Shown piece by piece: positions 46,621 through 55,318 of a DNA stretch of 64,000 bases. This stretch comes from Pseudoxanthomonas suwonensis (GTDB lineage Bacteria > Pseudomonadota > Gammaproteobacteria > Xanthomonadales > Xanthomonadaceae). Made by a program: the position numbers and the translations under genes. Within the stretch, counting starts at the first letter, position 1, and each line of letters opens with the position of its first letter. The stretch covers positions 1,550,001 to 1,614,000 of the forward strand of contig NZ_CP011144.1 of the NCBI RefSeq assembly GCF_000972865.1, written 5' to 3'. The notes beneath the pieces were generated by a model, which searched no databases, had not been told where the DNA came from, and worked only from the letters and a program-made list of their open reading frames with translations.

Positions 46621-46709
46621 CGTTGTCCCGGCGAAAGCCGGGACCCAGTGTCTTTGCCTTCGAAGGCTTGAAGGCGCTGGGTCCCGGCTTTCGCCGGGAC
46701 GACGGGGCG
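46621..46709. repeat. Long inverted repeat, GTCGTCCCGG family, copy 2
   Basis: Left arm CGTTGTCCCGGCGAAAGCCG continues GGACCCAG; right arm CGCTGGGTCCCGGCTTTCGC continues CGGGACGACGGGGCG. The arms pair closely over about 28 bases. The core differs from copy 1 (4.6 kb) at GCGAAAGC versus GCGTAGGC, with both strands of each stem changed to keep pairing. Confidence 0.85.
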
Positions 46710-46753
46710 TTGTCCGAACCTTCCCGAGGTCACGGCCGTTCAGGCGCGTTGGG

Positions 46754-46759
46754 TATATT
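46754..46759 (+). promoter_or_regulatory. -10-like hexamer 7 nt upstream of slt ATG
   Basis: TATATT, five of six consensus matches, followed by CGACCGC and the ATG. No ribosome-binding site intervenes; a leaderless slt transcript is likely. Confidence 0.55.
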
Positions 46760-46766
46760 CGACCGC

Positions 46767-48749
46767 ATGTCGCGTCCGTCCACCATCCCGCCGTTGCGCC
46801 GCCTGCACCGCTCGATGCTGGCGCTGCTGCTGGTCCTGCCGGTCCTGGCCTCCGCGCAGGCGGTGGACAGCGGCCAGGCCAACGACGCGGCGATGCAGGC
46901 AGCGATCGCCGCGGCAAGGGCCGGCCGGCTCGCACCCGGCCAGGCCGAGGCGCTGCGCAACGACCCGCGCTGGCCATGGCTGGAGTTCGCCCGCCTCTCG
47001 CGCGACCTGGACAGCGCCGGCGCCGCCCAGGTCCGCGACTTCCTGCAACGCCACGACGGCCAGGCCGCGGCCCATGCGCTGCGGCCGCTGTGGCTGGCCT
47101 CGCTGTCGCGGCGCCAGCAGTGGAACGACTTCCTCGCCGACTGGCGCCCCAGCGACGACCCGGCGCTGCGCTGCGCGCGGCTCAACGCACTGCAGGCGCT
47201 CGGCCGCGCCGACGCGGCCTGGAACGGCGAGGCGCAGGCGCTGTGGCGCAGCGGCAAGTCGCTGCCCGACGCCTGCGACGCGACCTTCGCCACCCTGGCC
47301 GCGCGCGGCGGCCTGGATGACGCGCTGCGCTGGGAACGCGTCGACCTGGCGGTGGCCGAGGGCGAACCGGGGGTGATGCGCAGCGCAGCGCGTGGGCTGC
47401 CCGCCGACCAGCTGGCGCTGGCCCAGGACTACGCCGCCTTCGTGCAGGCGCCGCACGCGCGCGCCGCTCAGTGGCCGCGCGACGCGCGCAGCCGCCGGGT
47501 CGTCGCCGCCGGCCTGGCGAAGCTGGCCCGCAACGACCCCGATGGCGCCGAGCGCCAGCTGGCGCAGCTGGCCCCGCTGCTGGGCATGGACGAGTCCGAG
47601 CGCGGCAAGGTCCAGTACCAGGTCGCGCTGTGGACGGTGGCCTCGTACCTGCCCGAGTCGGCGCGGCGCTTGGCCGCGGTGCCCGACGCCGCCTACGACG
47701 AGCGCCTGCACGAGTGGCGCGCGCGCGAGGCGATGGCGCGCAGCGACTGGAAGGCCGCGCTGGACGCGATCCGCAGGATGCCGGCGGCGCAGCGCGAGGA
47801 CGCGCGCTGGCGCTGGTTCGAGGGTCGCATGCTGGAGAAGACCGGGCGCGACGCCGAGGCACAGGCGCTGTTCCGTACCGCCGCCACTTCGCCGACCTTC
47901 CACGGCTTCCTCGCCGCCGACCGGCTGAAGCTGCCCTACGCGCTGTGCCCATGGGAGCCGGCCGACCCGCCGGCGCTGCGCGCCGAAGTGGCGCGCGACC
48001 CGGCGCTGGTGCGCGCGCTGGCGCTGTACCGGATCGACCAGCCGGGCTGGGCGGTGCGCGAATGGAACGACGCATTGACCCGTTTCGACGATCCCCGCCG
48101 CCGCACCGCGGTGGCGCTGGCGCAGGAACAGGGCTGGTTCGACCGCGCGGTGTTCTCGCTGGGCAAGGTGGCGGACGAACAGCGCCTGTACAAGCTGCGC
48201 TTCCCGCTGCACCACGACGCCGACATCCGCGCCGCGGCCAAGCGCCACGACCTCGACCCGGCCTGGATCGCCGCCGAGATCCGCGCCGAGAGCGTGTTCA
48301 ACCCGCGCGCGCGCTCCCCGGCCAACGCCCGCGGGCTGATGCAGCTGCTGCCCGGCACCGCCGCGGCGGTGGCCAAGCGTACCGGCCTGCCCTATGCCGG
48401 CGCCGAGAGCCTGTACGACTCCTCCACCAACATCGCGCTGGGCAGCGCCTACCTGCGCGAGATGGAAGACAAGTACGGCCAGACCTACCAGGCGGTCGCC
48501 GCCTACAACGCCGGGCCGACGCCGACCGGGCGCTGGTTGTCGCAGCGCCCGGCGCACGAACCGGACCTGTGGATCGAGACGATCAGCTACAAGGAGACCC
48601 GCGACTACGTCGCCCGGGTGATGGCCTTCAGCGCGATCTACGACTGGCTGCTCAACGGCGACGCGCTGCCGGTGAGCGAGCGCCTGCTCGGCCGCACCGA
48701 GGGCGCGCGCAAGCGCTTCACCTGCCCGGCCCCGCCGCCGGCCACCTGA
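46767..48749 (+). CDS. slt: Soluble lytic murein transglycosylase
   Basis: A 660-residue periplasmic Slt70-type enzyme cleaving peptidoglycan to 1,6-anhydromuramyl products. The signal peptide (MLALLLVLPVLASAQA) is followed by a long alpha-superhelical U/L domain of degenerate helix pairs (about 40-470). The C-terminal lysozyme-like domain (about 480-620) has the catalytic Glu508 in AAEIRAESVFNPRARSPANA, then GLMQLLPGTAAAVAKRTG, SSTNIALGSAYLREM and AVAAYNAGPTPTGRWL. Start chosen at MSRPSTIPPLRR, which opens the signal peptide and fits the promoter; the longer frame is a shadow of the TSUP gene. Confidence 0.94.
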   Translation: MSRPSTIPPLRRLHRSMLALLLVLPVLASAQAVDSGQANDAAMQAAIAAARAGRLAPGQAEALRNDPRWPWLEFARLSRDLDSAGAAQVRDFLQRHDGQAAAHALRPLWLASLSRRQQWNDFLADWRPSDDPALRCARLNALQALGRADAAWNGEAQALWRSGKSLPDACDATFATLAARGGLDDALRWERVDLAVAEGEPGVMRSAARGLPADQLALAQDYAAFVQAPHARAAQWPRDARSRRVVAAGLAKLARNDPDGAERQLAQLAPLLGMDESERGKVQYQVALWTVASYLPESARRLAAVPDAAYDERLHEWRAREAMARSDWKAALDAIRRMPAAQREDARWRWFEGRMLEKTGRDAEAQALFRTAATSPTFHGFLAADRLKLPYALCPWEPADPPALRAEVARDPALVRALALYRIDQPGWAVREWNDALTRFDDPRRRTAVALAQEQGWFDRAVFSLGKVADEQRLYKLRFPLHHDADIRAAAKRHDLDPAWIAAEIRAESVFNPRARSPANARGLMQLLPGTAAAVAKRTGLPYAGAESLYDSSTNIALGSAYLREMEDKYGQTYQAVAAYNAGPTPTGRWLSQRPAHEPDLWIETISYKETRDYVARVMAFSAIYDWLLNGDALPVSERLLGRTEGARKRFTCPAPPPAT

Positions 48750-48754
48750 TGTGC

Positions 48755-48980
48755 TTCTGCAGGAGCCGGGTTCGGCCGGCGACACGGGCGTCGGGATCGC
48801 GAGGGAGTCGCCTGTGCCGATGGCGTCGGGTCGCCGGCCGAACCCGGCTCCTACAACAGCCGCCACGCAGCCGCCCTTCTGTAGGAGCTGACTTCAGTCG
48901 GCGACACGGGCGTCGGGACCACGGGGAAGTCGCTTGTGCCGACGGCGTCACGTCGCGGGCAAGCCCGGCCCCTGCAACAA
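48755..48980. repeat. REP-like inverted-pair repeat, two units (locus R10)
   Basis: It lies between slt and cca. Unit one is GCAGGAGCCGGGTTCGGCCG to CCGAACCCGGCTCCTAC, a loop variant (GGTTCGGCC) whose two arms match each other; unit two is GTAGGAGCTGACTTCAGTCG to GCAAGCCCGGCCCCTGC. Confidence 0.88.
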
Positions 48981-49024
48981 GCGCCGCGTCACGCGAGCGC
49001 GACAACGTGCGGGATGCCGCACGG

Positions 49025-49030
49025 TACGAT
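49025..49030 (+). promoter_or_regulatory. -10-like hexamer 7 nt upstream of cca ATG
   Basis: TACGAT followed by GCGCCGC and the ATG. The alternative upstream ATG overlaps this hexamer, which argues for the downstream start. Confidence 0.45.
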
Positions 49031-49037
49031 GCGCCGC

Positions 49038-50282
49038 ATGGAGACCTACCTCGTCGGCGGCGCAGTCCGCGATGAACTGCTCGGCCTGCCGCCCGGCGAC
49101 CGCGACTGGGTCGTGGTCGGCGCCACGCCGCAGCGGATGCTCGACGCGGGCTTCAAGGCGGTGGGCCGCGACTTCCCCGTGTTCCTGCACCCGGATACCG
49201 GCGAGGAACACGCGCTGGCGCGCACCGAGCGCAAGAGCAGCCGCGGCCACCGCGGCTTCGTGGTCGACGCCGACCCGTCGGTGACGCTGGAGGAGGACCT
49301 GCAGCGTCGCGACTTCACCATCAACGCCATCGCCCGCGACGCGCACGGCAACCTGGTCGACCCCTACGGCGGCGTGGACGACATCGAGCGGCGCATCCTG
49401 CGCCACGTCGGCCCGGCCTTCGCCGAGGACCCGCTGCGGGTGCTGCGCGCCGGCCGCTTCATGGCCCGCTTTGCGCCTCTTGGCTTCAGCGTCGCGCCGG
49501 AAACGATGGCGCTGATGCGGCAGATGACGGCCAGCGGCGAGCTGGACACGCTGGTGCCCGAACGCGTCTGGCAGGAACTGCGCAAGGCCCTGGCCGCGCC
49601 ACGGCCGTCGGCGTTCCTGGCCACCCTGCACGCCTGCGGCGCGCTGGCCGCGATCCTGCCCGAGGTCGACGCGCTGTACGGCGTGCCGCAACGGGCCGAA
49701 TACCACCCCGAAGTCGACACCGGCGTGCACCAGCAACTGGTGTCCGACATGGCCGCGCGGCTGGCGCCCGGCGACGACCTGATCGGCTTCGCCGCGCTGA
49801 CCCACGACCTCGGCAAGGCGCTCACGCCCGAACACGTGCTGCCGAAACACATCGGCCACGAGGGCGCCGGGCTGAAGCCGCTGGCGGCGCTGTGCGAGCG
49901 GCTCAAGATCCCGTTCGAACACCGCCGCCTGGCCGAGGCGGTGTGCCGCGAGCACCTCAACGTGCACCGCCTGGCCGAGCTGCGCGACGCCACCGTGCAC
50001 GAGCTGCTGGAACGCTGCGACGCCTTCCGCCGGCCCGAGCGCGTTGCCCGCATCGCTGTCACCTGCGAGGCCGACAAGCGCGGCCGCCTGGGCAACGAGG
50101 ACGCCGACTATCCGCAGGGTCCGGAACTGCGCCGGCTGCACGCCGCCGCACTGGCGGTGAACGCACGCGACCTGGCCATCGGCGAGGAACTCAGTGGGCC
50201 GCAGGTCGGCGAAGCGCTGCGCAAGGCGCGCATCGCCGCCATCGGCGGAGCGCGCACGCTGCGCGCCGGCGAGCGCGACTGA
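49038..50282 (+). CDS. cca: CCA-adding tRNA nucleotidyltransferase
   Basis: A 414-residue multifunctional CCA-adding enzyme that builds or repairs tRNA 3' ends. The nucleotidyltransferase head shows [20 protein letters not shown] with catalytic Asp21 and Asp23 in [16 protein letters not shown] and [38 protein letters not shown] forms the next conserved block. A C-terminal HD phosphohydrolase domain (about 225-320) is present, with [14 protein letters not shown] and [16 protein letters not shown], as in gammaproteobacterial Cca. The start at METYL is preferred over an ATG three codons earlier because of the promoter spacing. Confidence 0.95.
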   Translation: METYLVGGAVRDELLGLPPGDRDWVVVGATPQRMLDAGFKAVGRDFPVFLHPDTGEEHALARTERKSSRGHRGFVVDADPSVTLEEDLQRRDFTINAIARDAHGNLVDPYGGVDDIERRILRHVGPAFAEDPLRVLRAGRFMARFAPLGFSVAPETMALMRQMTASGELDTLVPERVWQELRKALAAPRPSAFLATLHACGALAAILPEVDALYGVPQRAEYHPEVDTGVHQQLVSDMAARLAPGDDLIGFAALTHDLGKALTPEHVLPKHIGHEGAGLKPLAALCERLKIPFEHRRLAEAVCREHLNVHRLAELRDATVHELLERCDAFRRPERVARIAVTCEADKRGRLGNEDADYPQGPELRRLHAAALAVNARDLAIGEELSGPQVGEALRKARIAAIGGARTLRAGERD

Positions 50283-50291
50283 CCGGAACGC

Positions 50292-50606
50292 CTATCCGGC
50301 GTCGCCGGCGACGAAGCTGCCGTTAACGAAGATCCGCGCCTTCACCTGCAACAGCGCCACCAGGTGCACCTCGACCAGGTCGCTGGACGGATCGCCCTGG
50401 ACCACGCGCGCCGACAGCCAGCGCCGCCAGGTCGGTGCGAACAGGCCATGGTTGCGGTCGCGGCAGTCGCCATCGATGTACAGGCGGGTCCCACCGGTCC
50501 ACGTGTTGACGACGCGGACCTCGTGGCCGTGCACGTTGGCGATCCATTCCTTCTGCGGCATCGGCATTCCCTTGTCGTCGGCGGCATCAGGCACGTCCTG
50601 CGCCAT
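50292..50606 (-). CDS. Conserved small hypothetical protein (104 aa)
   Basis: I cannot name a family. The reverse-strand frame is open for 146 codons; I take the ATG at MAQDVPDAADDKGMPMPQKE, while a start at MPMPQKEWIANVHGHEV is an alternative. The core reads like a small beta-rich domain: WIANVHGHEVRVVNTWTGGT, RLYIDGDCRDRNHGLF and LVEVHLVALLQVKARIFVNG, with a repeated V-x-V/G-hydrophobic pattern and no signal peptide. It is convergent with cca, whose stop is only nine bases away. Coding is supported by protein-like composition, not by a recognised homologue. Confidence 0.55.
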   Translation of the reverse strand: MAQDVPDAADDKGMPMPQKEWIANVHGHEVRVVNTWTGGTRLYIDGDCRDRNHGLFAPTWRRWLSARVVQGDPSSDLVEVHLVALLQVKARIFVNGSFVAGDAG

Positions 50607-51000
50607 GGCAAGGATGGTTGCGCAGCCAGGATCGGGGGTCAAGGAAGCCATGTGGGCTAGCGGACCGGACGGGATCGCCGTCCGCGAGACAAATGCCGCC
50701 CCAGGCCAGGGATACCACGAAGGCGAATCCACGCTTGCTCATGTTCCTGCCCTGCGCGACGACCGGGAACCGTCCTCGGGGGCGTCCCTTGCCGGCAGAC
50801 CTGGACCGATGATCGCCTGTTCCTGGCGCCTGCATCACCGCCCCGTCAGGCGGCAGAGATCTTCGGCCCGAGCGCGCGCGTTCGGCCACGACATCCGCTG
50901 AACGTCGCCCGGCCCATCGTGTCGATCCACGCTCCGGTCGCCCGTCGTACTGGCAAGGACCGCCCACCCAGGGCGCCGGTCGCCCACGAGGAGAACGAAG
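50607..51000. other. 394-base stretch upstream of the ECF42 cluster
   Basis: No assigned gene. On the reverse strand a 51-codon frame (50587-50742) starts after AGGAA and opens with a signal-like sequence (MSKRGFAFVVSLAWGGICLA), but it overlaps the hypothetical gene and is only a candidate. The bases just before 51001 hold the CACGAGGAGAACGAAG ribosome-binding region of the DGPF gene. No repeat is present. Confidence 0.5.
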
Positions 51001-51426
51001 ATGCGCGTCATGGTGATGGTCAAGGCCTCGCCCAGCTCCGAGGCCGGCGCGATGCCGAGCGAACAGTTGCTGGCCGACATGGGCCGCTTCAACGAGGAAC
51101 TGGTCAAGGCCGGGGTGATGCTGGCCGGCGAAGGGCTGCACCCGAGCGCCAGCGGCGTGCGGGTGCGCTTCTCAGGCAGGCAGCGCAGCGTGGTCGACGG
51201 CCCGTTCGCCGAGACCAAGGAACTGGTCGCCGGCTTCTGGCTGTGGCAGGTGCGCTCGATGGAGGAAGCCATCGAGTGGGCCAAGCGCTGCCCGAACCCG
51301 ATGCCGGAGGACAGCGAGATCGAGATCCGGCCGGTGTTCGAGGCCGAGGATTTCGGCGCCGAATTCACCCCCGAGCTGCGCGAGCAGGAACGCCGCCTGC
51401 GCGAGGAAATCGCCGCGCGCGGCTGA
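51001..51426 (+). CDS. YCII/DGPF-domain protein
   Basis: A 141-residue protein of the YCII-related superfamily with the family motif VVDGPFAETKELVAGFWLWQ at about residues 61-80. The N-terminus MRVMVMVKASPSSEAGAMPS forms the first beta strand and loop; FSGRQRSVVDGPF and EDSEIEIRPVFEAEDFG are also typical. DGPF proteins are strongly linked to ECF42 sigma factors, and one is encoded at the end of this cluster, so they are probably a regulator and target pair; biochemical role is unknown. GAGGAGAAC precedes the ATG. Confidence 0.88.
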   Translation: MRVMVMVKASPSSEAGAMPSEQLLADMGRFNEELVKAGVMLAGEGLHPSASGVRVRFSGRQRSVVDGPFAETKELVAGFWLWQVRSMEEAIEWAKRCPNPMPEDSEIEIRPVFEAEDFGAEFTPELREQERRLREEIAARG

Positions 51427-51455
51427 CCGGTCACTGCCATCCAAGAGGAACGCAC

Positions 51456-51890
51456 ATGCCACTGAACACCTACCTCAGTTTCGACGGCGACTGCCGCCAG
51501 GCGCTGGAGTCCTATGCCGCGCTGCTCGGCGGCAAGGCCATGGCGATGATGACCTTCGGCGAGATGCCGCCGTCGGAGGAGTGCCCGGAACCGCCGGCGG
51601 CGGTGAAGGAGCGGATCATGCACGGTTGCATCGACATCGGCGGCCACCTGCTGATGGGCACCGACGCCACCCCGGACCACCCGTACGCAGGCATCACCGG
51701 GTCGTACATCTCCTTCCAGACCGGCGACACCGCCGAAGCCGAACGCGTGTTCGCCGCGCTGGCCGACGGCGCGAAGCGGATCGAGATGCCGTTGCAGCCG
51801 ACCTTCTGGGCCAAGCGCTACGGCAGCCTGGTCGACCGCCACGGGGTGCCGTGGATGGTGAACTGCTCCGATCCCTGCCCCGAGGACTGA
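51456..51890 (+). CDS. PhnB-like VOC-superfamily protein
   Basis: A 144-residue vicinal-oxygen-chelate fold protein of the PhnB/DUF1428-like type: MPLNTYLSFDGDCRQALESY, MMTFGEMPPSEECPEPPAAV, HGCIDIGGHLLMGTDATPDH and a C-terminal AKRYGSLVDRHGVPWMVNCS. These look like 3-demethylubiquinone-9 methyltransferase-domain (PhnB) proteins, generally of unknown enzymatic role. AGAGGAAC precedes the ATG. Second gene of the cluster, 29 bases after the DGPF gene. Confidence 0.87.
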   Translation: MPLNTYLSFDGDCRQALESYAALLGGKAMAMMTFGEMPPSEECPEPPAAVKERIMHGCIDIGGHLLMGTDATPDHPYAGITGSYISFQTGDTAEAERVFAALADGAKRIEMPLQPTFWAKRYGSLVDRHGVPWMVNCSDPCPED

Positions 51891-51932
51891 GCGGGCCTGC
51901 CCGCCCCTCTCCGCCACGCACTGGAACCTCCC

Positions 51933-52343
51933 ATGGCCAAGCAGATCTTCGTCAACCTCCCGGTGAAGGACCTCGACCGCTCGGTCGCGTTCTTCACCGC
52001 GCTGGGCTTCAGCTTCAATCCGCAGTTCACCGACGACAACGCCACCTGCATGATCGTCGGCGAGAACATCTTCGTGATGCTGCTGGTCGAGCCGTTCTTC
52101 CAGACCTTCACCACCAAGTCCGTCAGCGACGCCAGCCGGCAGACCGAAGTGCTGCTGGCAATTTCGCTGGACAGCCGCGAGGCGGTCGACGAGCTGGTCG
52201 CCAAGGCGGTGGCCGCCGGCGCCACCGTCACCCAGCCGGCGCGCGACTACGGCTTCATGTACCAGCAGAGCGTCGCCGACCTCGATGGACACCAGTGGGA
52301 GCCGTTCTTCATGGATCCCGACGCGGTGCCGTCGCAGGCATGA
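51933..52343 (+). CDS. VOC-superfamily (glyoxalase-like) protein
   Basis: A 136-residue VOC protein: MAKQIFVNLPVKDLDRSVAF, FFTALGFSFNPQFTDDNATC, IFVMLLVEPFFQTFTTK, and C-terminal DYGFMYQQSVADLDGHQWEP followed by FFMDPDA. This sequence type is commonly annotated as a glyoxalase or bleomycin-resistance-like protein without proven activity. It lies 42 bases after the PhnB-like gene and 49 bases before the sigma factor gene, so all four are likely one operon. Confidence 0.87.
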   Translation: MAKQIFVNLPVKDLDRSVAFFTALGFSFNPQFTDDNATCMIVGENIFVMLLVEPFFQTFTTKSVSDASRQTEVLLAISLDSREAVDELVAKAVAAGATVTQPARDYGFMYQQSVADLDGHQWEPFFMDPDAVPSQA

Positions 52344-52392
52344 CGGCCATCGGACTTGCCGCCTGCGCGTGGCGGTGGTGTGATCGCCGCGC

Positions 52393-53667
52393 ATGAGCCA
52401 GCCCCCCGCCCGCAGGGACATCCATCGCACCATCGACGCGGTCTGGCGGATGGAGTCGGCGCGCGTCATCGCCGGCCTGGTCCGCATCGTCCGCGATGTC
52501 GGCCTGGCCGAGGAACTGGCCCAGGACGCGCTGGTCGCCGCGCTGGAGAAGTGGCCGGAGACCGGCGTGCCCGACAACCCGGGGGCGTGGCTGATGACCA
52601 CCGCGCGCAACCGCGCCATCGATCGGCTGCGCCACCTCAAGCTGCGCGAGCAGAAGCACGTGCAGGTCGCCTACGAGCTGGAGCAGCTGCAGGAGGAGGC
52701 GGAGCGGCGCGACGACCACCTGCTCGACGACCCGGTCGGCGACGACCTGCTGCGGCTGATGTTCATCGCCTGCCATCCGGTGCTGCCGCCGGAATCGCGG
52801 GTGGCGCTGACCCTGCGCCTGCTCGGCGGCCTGGAGACCGGCGAGATCGCGCGCGCGTTCCTGGCCAGCGAGCCGACCGTGGCCCAGCGCATCGTACGCG
52901 CCAAGCGGACTTTGGCCGAGGCCAACGTGCCGTTCGAGATCCCGCGCCGCGAGGAACTGCCCGAGCGGCTGTCGGCGGTGCTCGGGGTGGTCTACCTGGT
53001 GTTCAACGAGGGCTACGCGGCCAGCAGCGGCGACGACTGGGTGCGCCCGGCGCTGTGCGAGGAGGCGCTGCGCCTGGGCCGGGTGCTGGCCGGGCTGATG
53101 CCGCAGGAAGCGGAGGTGCACGGGCTGGTGGCGCTGATGGAGATCCAGGCCTCGCGCCTGCACGCGCGCACCGGTCCGGACGGCGAACCGGTGCTGCTGC
53201 TGGACCAGGATCGTTCGCGCTGGGACCGGCTGCTGATCGGCCGTGGCCTGGCCGCGCTGGAGCGCGCGCAGCGGCTGGGGGGCGCGCTGGGGCCCTACGC
53301 CCTGCAGGCCGCCATCGCCGCCTGCCACGCGCGCGCGGTGACCGCCGGCGACACCGACTGGGTACGCATCGTCGCCCTGTACGACGCGCTGGCGCAGCTG
53401 TCGCCCTCGCCGGTGGTCGAGCTCAACCGTGCGGTGGCGGTGTCGATGGCGTTCGGTCCTGAAGCGGCGCTGGAGCGCGTGGACGCATTGCGCGGGGAAC
53501 CGAAACTGGCCGGCTACCACCTGCTGCCCAGTGTGCGCGGCGACCTGCTGTTCAAGCTGGGCCGCCGGGCCGAGGCGCAGACGGAGTTCGAACGCGCCGC
53601 GGCGATGACCGGCAACGCGCGCGAACGCAAGCTGCTGCTGGACCGTGCCGCGCAGTGCGTGGCGTGA
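52393..53667 (+). CDS. ECF42-type RNA polymerase sigma factor with C-terminal extension
   Basis: A 424-residue sigma factor, about twice the usual ECF length. Region 2 (about 10-85) includes RIVRDVGLAEELAQDALVAA and PDNPGAWLMTTARNRAIDRL; region 4 (about 125-185) includes LTLRLLGGLETGEIARAFLA and EPTVAQRIVRAKRTL. The C-terminal 230 residues, with LGVVYLVFNEGYAASSGDDW and SPSPVVELNRAVAVSMAFGP, are the TPR-like extension that defines the ECF42 group. ECF42 factors have no anti-sigma partner and their extension is needed for activity; they typically control adjacent DGPF genes, as encoded here. Confidence 0.92.
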   Translation: MSQPPARRDIHRTIDAVWRMESARVIAGLVRIVRDVGLAEELAQDALVAALEKWPETGVPDNPGAWLMTTARNRAIDRLRHLKLREQKHVQVAYELEQLQEEAERRDDHLLDDPVGDDLLRLMFIACHPVLPPESRVALTLRLLGGLETGEIARAFLASEPTVAQRIVRAKRTLAEANVPFEIPRREELPERLSAVLGVVYLVFNEGYAASSGDDWVRPALCEEALRLGRVLAGLMPQEAEVHGLVALMEIQASRLHARTGPDGEPVLLLDQDRSRWDRLLIGRGLAALERAQRLGGALGPYALQAAIAACHARAVTAGDTDWVRIVALYDALAQLSPSPVVELNRAVAVSMAFGPEAALERVDALRGEPKLAGYHLLPSVRGDLLFKLGRRAEAQTEFERAAAMTGNARERKLLLDRAAQCVA

Positions 53668-53725
53668 ATCGTTCGCACAGGCCGGCGATCGGCCCGATCG
53701 TGCCATCCAGGTAGCCGGCACAGCG

Positions 53726-53946
53726 TCCTGCGGGAAGCCGACTTGCGGGCGATACGGGCGTCGGGATCATGACAGCGTTGCCTGTGCCGACGGCGTCGGG
53801 TCGCCGGCTGAACCCGGCTCCTACAACAGCCGCGGCGCGGCCGCCCTCTGTAGGAGCTGACTTCAGTCGGCGACACGGGCGTCGGGATCGCGAGGGCGTC
53901 GCCTGTGCCAACGGCTCCGGGCCGGCGGCACGCCGGCGCCTACAGC
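53726..53946. repeat. REP-like inverted-pair repeat, two units (locus R11)
   Basis: Unit one is degenerate at its left and ends GCTGAACCCGGCTCCTAC; the linker AACAGCCGCGGCGCGGCCGC follows; unit two starts GTAGGAGCTGACTTCAGTCG and ends with the variant GGCACGCCGGCGCCTACAG. That final CTA is the reverse-strand stop of the gene remnant to its right. Confidence 0.88.
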
Positions 53947-54102
53947 TTGGCCACACCGCTGGCCGCCAGCGCCACCCAGCATCACCGCCACCACCGCGCT
54001 GGCGTTCGCTTCCAGCCAGGTCCGCACGTGCATGAGCGCATCCACGGCGCGTTCCCGGAAGACGAGGAACGCCAGCCACGGCAAGGCGACGCTGGGGCGC
54101 CA
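53940..54102 (-). pseudogene. Remnant of a LysE/GAP-type membrane protein, C-terminal fragment
   Basis: The reverse strand encodes WRPSVALPWLAFLVFRERAV then DALMHVRTWLEANASAVVAV ML, the kind of amphipathic-loop-plus-last-helix ending seen in LysE-like and GAP/Sap membrane proteins. Just after VVAVMLG a one-base shift restores VALAASGVAKL and a TAG stop, so the fragment also carries a frameshift. It has no start and no N-terminal two-thirds; REP-like hairpins lie on both sides. Family identity is tentative; that it is a broken C-terminal piece is more certain. Confidence 0.4.
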
Positions 54103-54219
54103 TCCCCCTTTCTGCAGAAGTCGGCTTCAGCGATCGACCCGGGCGCCGGAACGCGGTGGCCAGCCAGTCCCGCGTGCCGCCAGCCATGCCCGCCTTCCAC
54201 AAGACCTGGCCGGGCGAGG

Positions 54220-55299
54220 TCAAATCCGGATATGCCAGCCGCGCCGGTCCATCCAGCGCACCACCGCCCACCAGAACCCGACGAAGGCCAGCGCGAACGC
54301 CAGCGACGGCAGGTAGGGACCGAAGCGCGGCGTCATCCAGCCGGCGAAGGCGACCTGGTAGAGCCAGCCCCACCAGCCCAGCGCGGCGAACAGGTAGACC
54401 ATCACCGCCGAACCGGCGTAGGCGGCGATCGCGTTGACCCCGAAGCTGCGCCCCAGCGCCGGCCAGCCGCGGCGGTCGACCAGCACGTGCGCGGCGGCCA
54501 GCGCCAGCAGCGCCCAGCCGCCGGTCCACAGCACGTAGGACGAGGTCCACAGGTGCTTGTTCCAAGGCAGCCACTGCGACCACAGCAGGCCCAGCAACAG
54601 TGCGGCCACGCCCGCGATCCACAGCGCACGCAGTTCTCCGCGGCGCAGCCAGTCGCCGGCGCGCAGGCCCAGCAGCGTGGTGGCCAGAGCGCCAAGCGTG
54701 CTGGGCAGGCCTTCCGGATCGTGGCCACGGCCGGTGGTGGGGTCGTACTGGTACAGCCATGGTCCGAGCAGCGCGGTGTCGACGCGGCTGGCGAGGTTGT
54801 CCCACGGCGCCAGGCTGCCGCTCCACGCCAGCAACGCCCACCAGCCCAGCAGCAGCGCGCCCAGCAGTGCCCATTGCGCGCGCGGCCGCAGCCACAGCGC
54901 CACCGCGCCGGCGGCCAGGAAGCACAGGCCGATCCGCTGCAGCACGCCCCATGGGCGGAAGTGCGGCATCTCCAGCCACCACCACGCCAGCAGGTGCAGC
55001 AGCAGCCCGAGCCCGACGATGCGCAGCGCGCGCACCGCCACCACGCGCATCAGCGCGCCGCGGTCGGCGCCGGCTTCCGCGCGCGGTACCACGCCCAGCG
55101 CGATCGACACGCCGACGATGAACAGGAAGAACGGGAAGACCAGGTCGGTCGGCGTGCAGCCGTGCCAGTCGGCGTGCAGCAGCGGCGGATAGACGTGGCC
55201 CCAGTCGCCGGGGTTGTTGACCAGCAGCATCGCGGCTACGGTCAGGCCGCGCAGCGCGTCGACCGAGGCGAAGCGCGGGGCCTTGGCCGCGGCCGTCAT
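54220..55299 (-). CDS. nagX: NagX-like acyltransferase-fold membrane protein (DUF5009/HGSNAT-like)
   Basis: A 359-residue polytopic inner-membrane protein of COG4299, related to heparan-alpha-glucosaminide N-acetyltransferase. The N-terminal signature FASVDALRGLTVAAMLLVNN, then PPLLHADWHGCTPTDLVFPF and FLFIVGVSIALG, is clear; about 10 helices follow, with LQRIGLCFLAAGAVAL and LWTSSYVLWTGGWALLALA. NagX is a conserved part of GlcNAc loci in Shewanella and Xanthomonas and is thought to move or modify GlcNAc derivatives; its exact role is unsettled. Last gene of the nag operon, 19 bases after nagA. Confidence 0.88.
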   Translation of the reverse strand: MTAAAKAPRFASVDALRGLTVAAMLLVNNPGDWGHVYPPLLHADWHGCTPTDLVFPFFLFIVGVSIALGVVPRAEAGADRGALMRVVAVRALRIVGLGLLLHLLAWWWLEMPHFRPWGVLQRIGLCFLAAGAVALWLRPRAQWALLGALLLGWWALLAWSGSLAPWDNLASRVDTALLGPWLYQYDPTTGRGHDPEGLPSTLGALATTLLGLRAGDWLRRGELRALWIAGVAALLLGLLWSQWLPWNKHLWTSSYVLWTGGWALLALAAAHVLVDRRGWPALGRSFGVNAIAAYAGSAVMVYLFAALGWWGWLYQVAFAGWMTPRFGPYLPSLAFALAFVGFWWAVVRWMDRRGWHIRI

Positions 55300-55318
55300 G
55301 CGCCGCGCGCCGCTGCGG

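Larger units (their letters stand above)
53668..54219. other. 552-base stretch with REP locus and a gene remnant
   Basis: After the sigma factor stop comes REP-like locus R11, then a reverse-strand gene fragment, then a second REP-like hairpin (CTGCAGAAGTCGGCTTCAGC at 54112). The remaining 85 bases before the nagX end show nothing recognisable. Confidence 0.6.
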
